A DNA stretch of 64,000 nucleotides from Lycorma delicatula (GCF_047948215.1 NC_134465.1:15582022-15646021); one strand, 5' to 3'. Numbered from the stretch's first letter, positions 34,035-46,830 are shown. Notes: generated from the letters alone by a model not told the origin. Made by a program: numbers and translations.

Positions 34035-34470
34035 CCCCGACGGGGAGTCTTATTCTTTAAGACTTTGGGGGTTGGCGTCCCCACGGGCCTAGCCTCTGCA
34101 GCTTTTCTTCCCACTATACAATGAGCTGCAGAACACTTTACATTATACTCATATACTACACCAAGAACACTACATAAATTACAACAAACACACTTACACA
34201 ATTACACAACAACAACCTACACTGATATTTCTTACATTTTCACTCGGTGGTGTTGCGACATCTTACGAAACGCAACCGTAACCCAAGGTGGGAACAAATC
34301 GTGCCGATGGGTGAATGGCTCTACGTAGTGAGTCTCGAACGATGTTCTCTGGCACCAGGGCGAACCCAGTTGTATTTAGCTCTAGCTCCAGTACGCGTGC
34401 GCTCTGCTGAAGTGGTCCATTTTTCGCCGGTACTCGTGGGACAAAAATTTCAGTTCCAATAATAAACACA

Positions 34471-35286
34471 ATGATGGTTGGTGGTCCATCTGAAAAAACC
34501 ACCAAATCCAGTCTTGTGAAGAGACCTCGATCAGCTTTGTCTGATGAGGATAAAAGTCCTACTGAAGAGAACCACAACTTATTAGAATCTAATTCTAAAA
34601 ATATTAGATTCGTTGTTCTCAAAAAAAGTCAGGAAGGTGGCTCCCTTCAAAAGGTTTCACTTTTCTTAACAAACAAAACCATAACAGGTAAAAGTGGCTC
34701 CCCGAAGAATATCAGGAAATTACGTGACGGATCGATTCTCATCGAAACATTCAACGATGAACAGAGTCGATCTAGCTTACGTCTCCGTAATATGGGTGGT
34801 ATAAATATAAGTGCAGAAAGCCACAAAACGTTAAATACAAGCCGAGGTGTAATTTTTTGTCAAGACCTCTTAGATATAGATATCTCTGAAATAGTTGATG
34901 AGCTTTGCCACCAAGATGTTGTTTAAGTGAAACGTATAATGAACGGCAGAAACAACAGAAGAACCGACACCGTCTCTTATACTAACATTCAATCTCCCTG
35001 TTCCACCAGAGAAGATTAAAGTGGGTTACCTCTCGGTTCGGGTACGACCATTCATACCCAACCCACGGCGATGTTTCAGATGCCAAGGTTTTGGTCACAC
35101 TACAACGTCTTGCACGAAAACTGAGATCTGTGCTCGATGTGGTAAAGAAGGTCACAACGACACTAACTGCTAAGAAAGTGAAAAATGTGCAAACTGCAGT
35201 GGTTCACATACAGCCCGCTCCCGAGATTGCCCAACTTTTAAAGAAGAAAAGGCAATTCTCAAAATTTGTACGGAGCAAAAACTATC
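34471..35286 (+). pseudogene. ORF1 (gag-like) of element B, frameshifted and truncated
   Basis: Open from the ATG at 34471 for 151 codons (MMVGGPSEKTTKSSL...), with the conserved block SPKNIRKLRDGSILIETFND and GVIFCQDLLDIDISEIVDEL, to a stop at 34926. In shifted frames it continues to RRCFRCQGFGHTTTSC and CARCGKEGHNDTNC, two CCHC knuckles (about 35065-35170), then HTARSRDCPTF. It breaks off at the internal deletion near 35286. By family it would be a nucleic-acid-binding RNP protein. Confidence 0.8.
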
Positions 35287-35287
35287 T

Positions 35288-38200
35288 GTGAGACAAGACT
35301 TGGACCTTTGTCTACTGAATAATGGATCACACACATTCATGTCCTTATCATCTGGTACTATATCTAACATTGATCTCTCCATATGCTCCCCGAATTTACT
35401 CCCTCTTTTTAATTGGTCTGTTTGTGATGACTTTCACGGCAGTGATCACAGACCAATTATTATTGGTTTTGATGTAGACTGCGAGATTAAAAGAAGGCCA
35501 CGGAGATGGATTGTACCATTCCAATCTCAGTATGACGATGGAGCGAACATCCTCGACCAATATTCTTCTTTTACGTCCATGATACTTGAGAATGCCAACA
35601 GATATATCCCACAAACATCGGGTAATCCTAGACGTCCTTTCGTTCCATGGTGGAACGATGATTGCAAATATGCTATTAGGAATCGACGGCAGGCACTACG
35701 CAAATTTCATCGTAGGCCTACAACAGAACATCTAAATTTATACCGCAGGGCTAGAGCGGTGTGCCGTCGAGTATTCTTGGACGCTAAGAGGAATTCATGG
35801 ACGAAATACGTGAGCACTACTCCCACGTCTACTGTATGGAAGAAAATTCATGCAATTTTCGGATCACCGAAACAATCTATTCTCGGTCTTATTGATGAAG
35901 GAGAACTCCTTTCATCACCCTCGGAAGTGGCAAATAGTCTAGCAAAATCTTTCCGCTCGGTGTCTCCCACCTCATCATATAATAACGATTTTCAACGGTA
36001 CAAGATACAAATAGAAGTATTATCGTTAAACATTGGTGATTCGGTTGGTGAATTAAACACTCCATTCGTATTTAAAGAATTGTTACATGCACTTAAAAAC
36101 TCACGGGACACTTCCCCTGGACCGGACAACATTCGCCTTTCCATGCTTTCATACCTTCCTAATTCGGCACTACAACAACTTTTGAATATTTTCAACGGTT
36201 TATTCTCCGAACAAGTCTTCCCACCCGGCTGGTCAGAAGCATTTATTATACCAGTACTAAAACCTGGTAAAGACCAAACCAACCCCTCAAGCTACCGCCC
36301 TATTTCATTAACAAGCGTTTTGTGTAAAATAATAGAGAGAATGGTAAACCGCAGGCTTACATGGTACTTGGAGAAACATGGCTTTCTATCGCCAGAACAG
36401 TATGGTTTCCGGCAAGGACGATCTTCCATTGACCATCTAGTGTCACTAGAAACAGCCATACAAAACGCTTTCCTCAATTGCCAGCACCTCGTCGCTATCT
36501 TCTTCGATAGAAAAAAGGCGTATGACACAGCCTGGCGACGTGGTATTCTTAACACTCTCAAAGAATGGGGAATCAAGGGCAATATGCTTGCTTTTATCCG
36601 GGGATTCTTAAATCACCGAACGTCTCGTGTTCGTGTGGATGATTCGCTCTCAGATAGTGTCATCTTGGAGAATGGAGTGGCTCAAGGTAGTGTATTAAGT
36701 GCCACCTTATTTTCTGTAGCCATAAACAGTATTACCAAATGTGTGCAGGCTCCTGTCTCATGTTCTCTATTTGCTGACGATTTTGCTATTTACATTGCAA
36801 GCCGTTCAACCCCCACAGCAGAGAGACTACTGCAGAACACTATATCTCACCTTGACGCTTGGTCCAGGATTACTGGTTTCACATTTTCAGCCGAAAAAAC
36901 AAATTGTGTAGTTTTTTCTCGGCTACGAAACCCTTCTATTCCGCAAGCTTTTCTGAACGGAGAGATTATTACTATCTCTATTTACGTCAAGTTTTTAGGT
37001 TTAATTTTTGATAGCCGTCTTACTTGGGTCAAACATTTAAAAGAATTGAAAACAAAATGTTCCAAACTTCTAGATATGATGCGAGTCCTTACTAACACTA
37101 ACTGGGGAGCCGATTGATCATGTATGAAACGTTTCTACTATTCCTTTGTTCGCTCCCGTTTAGATTATGGTTGTGTTGCCTACTCTTCAGCTCGTCAAAC
37201 CGTGCTTAAAATGCTGGATAGTGTACATCATGCTTTCCTTCGGCTTGCCACAGGCGCGTTTAGATCAAGTCCTGTTGCAAGCTTACTTGTAGACTGTGGT
37301 GAACCATCACTTTGGGATAGACGAGACAAGCTTTTATTATGTTATTTTGCTCGTCTCAGAGGACAGCCAAATCACCCGGTTCTTGAGTCAGTCTTTAGAA
37401 ATCCTAATCTAGGATAGTATGAGGACCATCCACGACGTACTGCACCTGTAGGTGTCCGTACCCGGCGTCTGCTGCAGCATATAAATGTTGACACACCGTC
37501 ATTCTTTCCTACGTATCCTTGCTCATATCCTCCGTGGAGAATAGACCTTATAAATTTTACTTTTGACCTTACGACATACAATAAACAATCAACACTACCT
37601 ATTGTCTTCCAGCAAATGTTTCAGTGTGTTCTCTCCAAGATGAAACTAGACGCGGTTGTATACACTGATGGATCGAATCAAAACGATACCGTTGGTTGTG
37701 CATTTGTTGTCAATGAAAGAACTTATATGTTTGGTCTACCCGGTATTACGAGTGTGTTTACCGCTGAAATATACGCTATAAATAAGGCTCTAAACATCAT
37801 TAACCCTAGATATAGAAAAATTCTTATTTGCAGTGACTCGTGTAGTGCTCTCCAAGCCTTAAAAAACTTTTATTCCAAACATCCTATCGTCATTGAAATT
37901 TACAACGCAATCGCTGAGTTGAATAATCGCAACACAGAAGTAACTTTTTGCTGGGTCCCTAGCCACGTAGGGATTCCAGGTAATGAACATGCAGATTTTG
38001 CTGCCAAAGAAGCATGTAATCGGCCTCCTTTCACCAACCGAATTGCTACCTCTGATTTTATTAATTGTGTAAAACAATCACTGACAGCGTGGTGGCAAGG
38101 TGACTGGACGGCTACCGTTGATAATAAACTCCGACGGATTAAAGATTCTGTGTTGCCATGGGACTCCTCATACAGAAAAACTCGGCGTGAGGAAGTAGTC

Positions 38201-38440
38201 CTTTGTCGATTGAGGATAGGGCACACGAGGATCACACACGATTACCTGATGACAAGAGGACAAGCACCCCTATGCGCACGATGCAACTGCCCCATGACTA
38301 TGCATCATATACTCGTGGATTGCATATGTTATGCGGCGTTGCGTCGTAAATTTAATCTACCCAGAAACATCCGTGGAGTCTTGTGCAGTGATAATGAAAT
38401 TTTAACGCGGTGTTTCTATTTCTGCGTAGTGCTGGGTTAA
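35288..38440 (+). pseudogene. ORF2 of element B: endonuclease tail, RT, RNase H
   Basis: One reading frame throughout with only two in-frame stops (TGA at 37115-37117, TAG at 37415-37417). From the first Met, residues 51-56 are GSDHRP (endonuclease C-terminal D-H). The RT runs from about 270: SPGPDNIRL, YRPISLTSV, QYGFRQGRSS, motif A FFDRKKAYDTAW (405-416), GVAQGSVLSATLF (463-475) and FADD (495-498). After the stops, RNase H carries VYTDGSNQND, TAEIYAI, CSDSC and CWVPSHVGIPGNEHADFAAK, with the catalytic acidic residues present. The C-terminus has CARCNCPMTMHHILVDC (C-x2-C...H...C). The endonuclease N-terminal half is deleted. This copy cannot be autonomous but decayed recently. Confidence 0.88.
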
Positions 38441-38525
38441 TGCAAAAAATTTAATATTGTTGCGTATATTTTTTAATGCTGGAAGAGTTTTTATTTTTAT
38501 TTTTTCTGGGTTTTTGATTTTTTTA

Positions 38526-38558
38526 TCCGATTAGGAGCCTTTTACACTCCTTATCGGA
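38526..38558 (+). other. 3'-UTR stem-loop 1 of element B
   Basis: TCCGAT pairs with ATCGGA and AGGAG with CTCCT around a CCTTTTACA loop. Confidence 0.7.
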
Positions 38559-38819
38559 ATTTTTAAATTTTATATAGTTATTTTTTTTTTATATATTTTA
38601 AAGACTGTCTGTGATATTAGTTGTAAGATTTTTGTAATGTTAGTTTTAAGTTTTATTTCACCTTTTTAATTTTTATTTTTAACCTAGTTTTAATTATATA
38701 ATTTGTGTTAGTTTTAAGTTTTATTTAATTTCTTTATTTTAGTTTTAACCTAGTTCTAAGTTTTATGTTTGTGTCTTATTTTTTTAAAACTTTTTTGTAT
38801 CATTTTTGTGCTTTTGTTA

Positions 38820-38851
38820 TCCGAGAATGGGTCTTTTACACCCATCTCGGA
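38820..38851 (+). other. 3'-UTR stem-loop 2 of element B
   Basis: TCCGAGAATGGGT pairs with ACCCATCTCGGA (one internal bulge) around a CTTTTAC loop. About 260 nt separate it from stem-loop 1, with near-duplicate T-rich sequence (AGTTTTAAGTTTTATTT) between. Confidence 0.75.
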
Positions 38852-38955
38852 CTTTGTTTAATTGTTTTGCTTTTATTTTTTTACTATTATTTTAAGTTTT
38901 AGTTTTACGTACTAGTTTTAATTACTTGTATTTATTTTTTTCATAAAAAAAACCC

Positions 38956-38987
38956 GGGCGATGATAACGTACAGACGTTTTTCGCCC
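38956..38987 (+). other. 3'-terminal hairpin of element B
   Basis: GGGCGA pairs with TCGCCC and AACGT with ACGTT around ACAG, just 5 nt before the poly-A tail. Confidence 0.7.
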
Positions 38988-38991
38988 TCCA

Positions 38992-38992
<1 letters not shown>

Positions 38993-39042
<50 letters not shown>
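38993..39042 (+). repeat. Poly-A tail of element B (A50)
   Basis: Fifty consecutive A residues terminate element B. Confidence 0.95.
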
Positions 39043-40244
<1,202 letters not shown>

Positions 40245-40700
40245 ACATTTTTACTTCCTTGTACGAAATAAAGGAAGTATTGTGATCGCAAAAAAATTTC
40301 GGTTTTCAGATTTCAACGGCCATTTTGCGTCGTCTGTACGTACGTATTTCGCATAACTCAAAAACGATTAGCCGTAGGATTTTAACATTTTGGATTTAGG
40401 ACTGTTGTAACATCTAGTTGTGCACCTTCCCTTTTGATTGCAATCGATTGCACCAAAAGTGTCCAAAAAAGCCCAAAATCCAAAAACTTTCGATTTTGGA
40501 CTTTTCCTTAACTGCAGTAATAAGCCCTCGTTGAGAGCTTTTCAACGATATATCATAAGTGGTCCTTATTTTCATCGATTCCAGAGTTATAGCCAAATAA
40601 AATTTAAATTAATTAAATATTTGGATCTTACAAGAGGAATGCACTTCGGCGAGAATCCAGCTTCATATACACTTTTTTTTCACTTTTTTTTCATTTAAAT
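40245..40700. repeat. Probable dispersed repeat, class unknown
   Basis: The segment starting TTTTACTTCCTTGTACGAAA and including AACTCAAAAACGATTAGCCG is non-coding and resembles repeats I associate with hemipteran genomes. There is no second copy in this window, so its repeat status is an impression. Confidence 0.3.
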
Positions 40701-41129
40701 ATATTGATGTATTAATAGTTGTGATAATTTGATAATTTGACAATTATTAACCTCTGATTGTAAAAAAAATACAATAAATACTAACTAATTCAACATTAAC
40801 AATAAAAAAAAATATGAAAAAAAATCAGAAGTTATTAGTAAAATAAAATTTTATATACTTTTCATTTTAATTCAAAAATTTTTACAGAGTTAATAAATAT
40901 TAATAAATCAATATTTTAATAAAAAAACAAGTTAAAAAATTTTGCATCTTTACTGGTATGAAGTCGGATTCGAACCGATGTGTACATGATACGGATTCGA
41001 CACGTTCTCAGTAATAACTGTTTCTTTCATTATTGCAAAATATTCTATTTTCTCGATTTCAGGACAACTTATATACTTATATAGGTTTTACCCACAACGA
41101 AACGGAGACTGAATATACGTTTGGGATCA

Positions 41130-41440
41130 GAGATTTTGTATGTGTGTGTGTGTGTGTGTTAGCATTTTCCTCAAAAACTACTGGACCGATTTGAATGCGG
41201 TTTTTGTATTACATAGGAATCACTTCAGAGCAGGTTCTGTTGGTTTATGGTTGTAGGCCACCAGGGAGCGCTGCAAGAGATATGTTTCTTTAAAACGGTT
41301 GGGCCGATTTTGATGCGGTTTTTTGCATTACATAGGTATCACCTAATCGCATTACACAGATATCACCTCAGAGCAAGTTCTCAGATTAATTTTACGGTTA
41401 TAAGCCGAAAGGCGCTGCAGTAGTTTTGTTTCTTCAAAAC
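41130..41440 (+). repeat. GT microsatellite followed by a diverged tandem module
   Basis: A GT run at about 41141-41159 precedes two or three diverged copies of a module beginning ACCGATTTGAATGCGGTTTT (about 41189) and GCCGATTTTGATGCGGTTTT (about 41306). Each module contains an ATTACATAGG(A/T)ATCAC block, and the phrase TCAGAGCA(G/A)GTTCT recurs at about 41226 and 41381. Period about 115-155 bp. Confidence 0.6.
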
Positions 41441-42432
41441 GCCTTTTGAATGTTTTTAAGTCTTTCTAAGTAATATTTTAATATTAAAACATTAATTATA
41501 CGATTTAATTTAATCGTGGATCTTTTAAAATTTTTAATAGTTTGTTTCGTTTTCAAAAATAGTCAAATTTTTTTAACTGTTCTTCTTGTGTAGAAGACGT
41601 TAGTTAAGTATTTGCTCTACAAATTTTGATGCAAAATGTTCTTCGTTTACTAGCAATTTTATTTATTTATTATACGCCAGACCTTAAAACACAATTTTGT
41701 TATATAACAAAAATTTTGTGATACCAAATTTTTATGTTTTACAGTAATTTCTCAAAACTTATTAGAGCTACGGATCAAAATGTTAAACGAAACAGAAGTC
41801 AGTTGAATATTGGTAAAATCTAGAACAAAATCAATTATTAAAAAAGAAAAAAAACGCATTACAACTTACTACTACATAATGTACTTGGCTAATAAAATAC
41901 TTAATGTTACGTTACCGATGTTTTTTTCAATTTTGTCAAACAGTACTAGAGGTGCATTTCTGGGACCTGTTTTATTAAATTTTTCAGTTCAAAAACCGTA
42001 TGAATTCATCAAATGTACCTCTTAATTTAAATTCCAAGCATTTTAGTATGGCTTCATTTTATCCTTCAGAGCAGTAATCCGGGCGAAGTATTTTACAAGT
42101 TATAACTAGCAAAACGAAGCGTTTCCAGGTTCGTGTCTATATGAACTTTTTCCTTTATTTTCACTTATAATATATTAGTATTTCAGTACTTTGAAATGCT
42201 TACCGTTTCTTCGTGAGACGCTCTGTATAACTCTGTTACGAATATTTTAAAAAACTTGCATTATTTTGTAGATCATTCGTTACAGAATTGTTGTTTTTAA
42301 AAATGATACCCGTAAATATGGAATGAAATTTTTTTAATTAGGAATGAAAAATGCTTGAACTGGACGATGACCTCCACGGTTACGATCAATGAAAGTAGCT
42401 AAAATTAGTTTTAATATATCCGTTTTATAACT
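41441..42432. other. AT-rich spacer, no gene seen
   Basis: No recognisable gene or repeat. Confidence 0.45.
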
Positions 42433-42447
42433 AGTATCCGGGTAACA
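42433..42447 (+). repeat. Target-site duplication of element G1, left copy
   Basis: AGTATCCGGGTAACA, repeated exactly at 43519-43533. Confidence 0.9.
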
Positions 42448-43518
42448 TCTCAATTCCTCCCCGAGGGGTGAAGATCCCGCCTCGTAGCGTGCCAGGGCGC
42501 TACCCCCCCACCCATCACCTTACCTTGCCAGTAATGGCTTTAACGGAGGACATCTTCTTGCCCTCAAACTGTAACACATTCCACAGTGTACAGCCCGGCC
42601 ACGGGGAGATGCCTCCGATGCAGATGCCCCGAGGGACATCTACATCGGTAATTCGTCACGAGAGATAGTGTCGGAAGGCAGAACGAGAGTTCTCCCTTCC
42701 GAAGAAGACAGCTGACACCTAACGCTACCACGTTGTCCTCAGGAACTAAGCAAAAGCCTAACCCGAGAAGAAGACCCCGCGCCTACCATAATCAGCCTAA
42801 ACTATACTACGCCCCTAGCGCATAGATACATCAAGTATGCCACGACAGCATATCTTTCAGCAGATTCAGTCACCGCAACGGATCGTAAGAATTTAAGCGA
42901 TTGGAGCCCAGCCGCAACAATAAACCTAGTCCCAGAGGTCCTAAAGTTTGGTCCGTCGGGAGCTGAGTATAACCTCTAATCTCTCACTACAGCTCCGGTT
43001 AGGAGGGCCTCTCGGAAAACACCCTGGTCGATCGCAAACAATTTCACCCATCACCCCCATTAGGTGTGCACTCCGATCAGACAAATCGCCATGCTAAAGT
43101 TAGTAATCGTGCGCGGGGAGCGAACCCCCTGAGCACAACCTCCATTGAAACTAATCTAACCGAGGCCGGTGCCTAAGCGCCTACCTCTGGCCAGTTAAAC
43201 TGCCTGGGCGGTGCCCTAGCCACCCGAGAGTTCTACGGGACAAGGCCCCGCAAGCGCCAACACAGTACGAGAAGCCATAGGCTATTCAGTAATTATACAG
43301 CAGCGTAAGCCGCTAGGATACCTACACTCTGCCAGGCCGACACCATCAAGAAAATACCGCTACCCACACAAGTCTGGGACTGAAAAACCTACCGCCATGT
43401 CCAATGCGGAATCGACTCTGCAAGCAGGGAAACACCAACAGAAACCCGCGGTCGAGAAATAAAACTGCCAAAGAAGCGATTTGGCTTCGCAGTAACAAAA
43501 ATACAGCCTTCCGCATCA
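42448..43518 (-). mobile_element. GC-rich TSD-flanked retroelement 'G1' (SINE-like or R1-like 3' piece)
   Basis: This 1071-bp block of much higher GC content than its surroundings is bounded by a perfect 15-bp TSD, so it was inserted by target-primed reverse transcription. It has no convincing ORF and no poly-A. It aligns along most of its left ~850 bp with G2 (60916-61763). G2 starts further in on the right, so truncation of the right end shows that the 5' end is on the right and the element reads on the minus strand. Its 3' end (left) carries three hairpins shared with R1-like elements C and E (42459-42468, 42527-42538, 42622-42641). It is either a non-autonomous family using R1-like machinery or the long 3' UTR of an unseen LINE. 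Confidence 0.8.
42459..42641 (-). other. 3'-terminal hairpin module of G1
   Basis: In plus-strand order: CCCC-GA-GGGG, GCCA-GTAA-TGGC, and AGATG/CATCT enclosing CCC-GA-GGG. Order and spacing follow C and E. Confidence 0.65.
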
Positions 43519-43533
43519 AGTATCCGGGTAACA
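43519..43533 (+). repeat. Target-site duplication of element G1, right copy
   Basis: An exact repeat of 42433-42447. Confidence 0.9.
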
Positions 43534-44212
43534 ATGGGATTTGGCCGATTTTCTGGACTTTTTTATTTATAAGGAGCTATATACGTTCGTGCGTTCTAGT
43601 TTCAGTCTTTCTTTTAGTTCGCCTTACATATCCTAAATTGTAATTATTATCTTTAGAAATCATTTTATAAATGCCGACTCTTTCGATAGATTTAGTTTTA
43701 TCTGCTGTTTTTCCGAAGACATATTTCCTCGACGTAACGACTGTATTATTTGTAAATTTTTGGTTTATTAAATTATCGTTTACTCTGTGCTATTCGGAAA
43801 CCAACGTGCAATTATTGTCAACGCTTTCTCACGTGTTCTTCTATATTATATTTTACCGTATTTATTGTCAGTTACATTTTGTATTCTGTCAATGTTTTTG
43901 CAGAACGTAGTTGTATTTTTAATGAAATGTATTTCTTTGCGATAAGCTTCTTCTACATCGTGTGGAATTCTTTATTAACCGTCCAAATTATTATCGCTGC
44001 TAACTTATTTTCTTAGATTGAAAAAATCATCCTCAATACACCTACCGGTTTACGTACTTTTTCTGTAAATAATACCAGCGATTTTCTTTTCATTACGATC
44101 TAGTTTTTAATTCAAAATAATAACGTTCGTTTTTTTATTATTAATTCACCGTATAAGCTGGATGTTTGCGCATGGGAACATGAAATTGAAATTTTTAGGA
44201 TATGAAAAATGA
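43534..44212. other. Spacer, no gene seen
   Basis: AT-rich sequence with short unsupported open frames. Confidence 0.45.
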
Positions 44213-44300
44213 CATGCCTCACCGGGATTCGAATCCGAGACGTCTGGATGAAAGGCCGAAGCTACTACTACTACTACTCCGCCACGGAAATCGGCATTTG
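44213..44300 (-). mobile_element. SINE-1 copy
   Basis: Minus strand: ATTTCCGTGGCGGAGTAG (A-box side), a TAG triplet expansion, then CGGATTCGAATCCCGG (B-box) and GAGGCATGTCATTTTTCAT tail. Matches 60290-60375 well. Confidence 0.7.
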
Positions 44301-44439
44301 GTTTGTTTCAAAGGTAAATTTTATATTTTTTTAATTTATTTTTAATTTTTTAACAGAATTTTCACAGTAATATAATTTAAACTTTCCTTTCTATTTTTTA
44401 GATTTTTTACGCAAAAATACGCTGAAAATTACAATTAGT

Positions 44440-44640
44440 TCGAGCTACATACACGTTAAAAAATACGGGACCCTTAAATAACTTTTCAATAGTTAAACTT
44501 AAGAAATGAAATTTAACAAATGCTCCTACATCAAAGCGATCCATTTTTAGATGTGACACCACCGTACCCCCGAGCCCAGAGCGACATATCATTTTAAAGG
44601 ACACTGAAAAACAAGGATTCTGACCTAAACTTTCAGGCTA
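44440..44640. repeat. Dispersed repeat R4, copy 1
   Basis: The phrases ACGGGACCCTTAAATAACTT, AAATGAAATTTAACAAATGC and AAGCGATCCA recur in the same order in 60615-60730 (ACGGGAACCCTTAAATAATT, ATGTGAAATTTATCAAATAC, AAACGATCTA). Class unknown. Confidence 0.55.
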
Positions 44641-46099
44641 CGACAACCCAAACCAAAACGATGGACATTTTAAGCGGTATAACTTTTTTTCGCATAGTTA
44701 CATACATTAACGTTCCATCTAATTTTCCTCTTAGAAGGGTGGATTGTCCAAAAGAGTGAAGCCGCTTTCCTACCGTAGCCAAGAAAGTTATACAACTTTT
44801 TACCGTCTGATCTTTTTATTCTTTTCTTACTGTTTGATACAATTCGTCAACTTCTTTGGTTTTTAGGAAAAACATATTTTTTTAACAAACTTTGAAAAAA
44901 AAAAAAATTGAAACTTTTGAGAATCGATTTGAAATAAACTTAGATTTAAGAAATTTATAATTTTATAACTGGAAATAACAACTTTATTATTATTATTAAC
45001 AACTGGAATAACAACTTTATTATTATTATTATTGCTATTATTTTTTATTTATTTTTTTTTTATGAAGAGGTCAGTGGAAAAGAACCGTGAAGAGAACAGA
45101 AAAGATGGTCGTAAAAACTGATCACTTAAAAACGACATTAGAACTTTTATCGGATTATATTTTTATTGTTTTAATTTTTTTAACACGATAATACCTACAA
45201 TGTATTCAGGACATTGAATCCTCTCTCGTGAGAAAATAAAGTGCAGGATGTAGTATCCTTCATTTAAAAATATTTTTTCTGTATAATCCACAATGTATTT
45301 GTTTCTTGCGGTTTAATTTTCAGCGGATCGGTTTCATTTACCCGGTATACTGCTTGATTTCTGACAACAGATCGGTTTCCCGTTTCCTTAGCTTATTATA
45401 CCGTAAGCAAACCCTTCGTCTATCACTCACCAGCCGGCTTGTTTTCCTTTTTTTTACTCGTTGTAGTTTTACGTCATTTACGATGACGTTAAATGATCTT
45501 ACGATCTCATGTCATGTTTATATTAACAAAATTACAGGTCTTTGAAGACAAATCGGTTAATATTTAATTAATTGTCTTGTTTCTTTACTGTTTAATTTAT
45601 AAATAAACACCGTTAAATCCTCTTAATATTTAATATGTAAAAATTCCTTCCTTGACCGTGAGCTTCCCTGTTACTTCATGGAGGCTGGGATGGTTTAGGG
45701 GAGATGTTAAGACCGTAAAAAAAAATGTTATTATTATTATTATCGTTAATATAACGTAATAAATTAATCTCATTATTCAAATTTAAAATTAATTACGAGT
45801 AGAACGGTTTACAAAATAATAATATGAAATCTATTAAATTAAATATAGAAGAAAACTTTTATTTTTTTTAAAAATCGTAGGAACACTATAAACCTAATGC
45901 TAGCCAACATTTAGAGATTTTGAAAATGCGGAATGAAAAATATTAAGATTTTTAAAGAAGATAGGAATGGAAAACAGAAAAATGTGATGAATGGTGAATA
46001 TAATTCACCATAAGTATCGCTATAAGGATCGGGTTGACTGGATACTTAGTTAATTATTTTATTATATTTTAATTATATATTATTATATATTAATTATAT
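44641..46099. other. AT-rich spacer, no gene seen
   Basis: TTA/ATT triplet runs near 44985 and 45016-45035; AATTTTAT-type AT sequence. No gene. Confidence 0.45.
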
Positions 46100-46830
46100 T
46101 TTAAGAACTTTTACAACAGTGAATACAGGGTAAATATAGAAAGTGGATACAATTTGAGAGCAATGAGCTTTATCACAGATAGATATAATAATACTTACGG
46201 TAAACGATTAAAGAAGTACGTTGTTCCTGCATTACTTAATTCTTTACCGAATCACCTCAATAATGTAAAAATAAAAAAAATGATTTAAAAAAACTTCTCA
46301 TTGAGTGGGCATTAATTATAACGTAATAGGTACTAACAGGATTCATGTTGGATTTATACTGGCAGTCCAGACAATTATAACATGATTATAGTTATTATTT
46401 TAATGTTGATAATTATTGTAAATCAATAAATAATGTATTGTTGAATGGTTAAAGCTTAGTTATTTATTTTCTTTATGTAATTGTTGCAACAACATATTAA
46501 TTGTGTAATTCGTTGTTGTAATTAAGTATAGTTTTGTTTCTTGAATATAATTTTAGTTACTAAATCTAATACATTACAATTATTAAAGAAATAATTTGTT
46601 CATTAGTTTTTAAATATTTAGTCTAATTTTGTAAAATTAATTTTTATAATTGTACTACTATTATAAGTATTATAAAACTAATAATATCTTTAGTTGTTAC
46701 ATAAAATTGGTTATTACATTAACCACTTAATAATGTAATAATACTCTTTAGTGTATCTGTCGACAGACTTAGGTCTGACGGATGACCATGTAAGTTTTAA
46801 ATTGTAAATAAATAAATAAATAAATAAATT
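46100..46830 (+). pseudogene. CR1-group LINE C-terminus and 3' UTR remnant
   Basis: From about 46113 an open segment encodes NSEYRVNIESGYNLRAMSFI, then TDRYNNTYGKRLKKYVVPAL and LNSLPNHLNNVKIKKM before a stop near 46287. YGKR...Y..P.L.NSLP is the hallmark of the C-terminal end of CR1/Daphne-group RT proteins. About 540 bp of AT-rich 3' UTR follows, ending TCTGACGGATGACCATGTAA and a TAAA-type repeat tail (46806-46830), as in CR1-group elements that end in microsatellite-like repeats. Confidence 0.55.

Larger units (their letters stand above)
34035..39042 (+). mobile_element. I-like (RNase H-bearing) non-LTR retrotransposon 'B'
   Basis: Same family as A: a 5' end with the nested hairpin, ORF1 from 34471, ORF2 from about 35288 to 38440, a 3' UTR with two related stem-loops, a terminal hairpin and a 50-residue A-tail (38993-39042). 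Relative to A it lacks about 1.1 kb (A coordinates about 3077-4184), removing the ORF1 C-terminus and most of the endonuclease. The join is near 35286. ORF2 is otherwise well preserved. No TSD is visible: the left flank ends CTCCATTTA and the right flank begins CATACGCGG. Confidence 0.88.

Noticed and set aside
42468..42668. Short plus-strand open frames in G1 and G2 (also 60903-61115) as genes
   Set aside because: They lie in the GC-rich 3' end module on the strand opposite to the element, and the frame is not conserved between the two copies.
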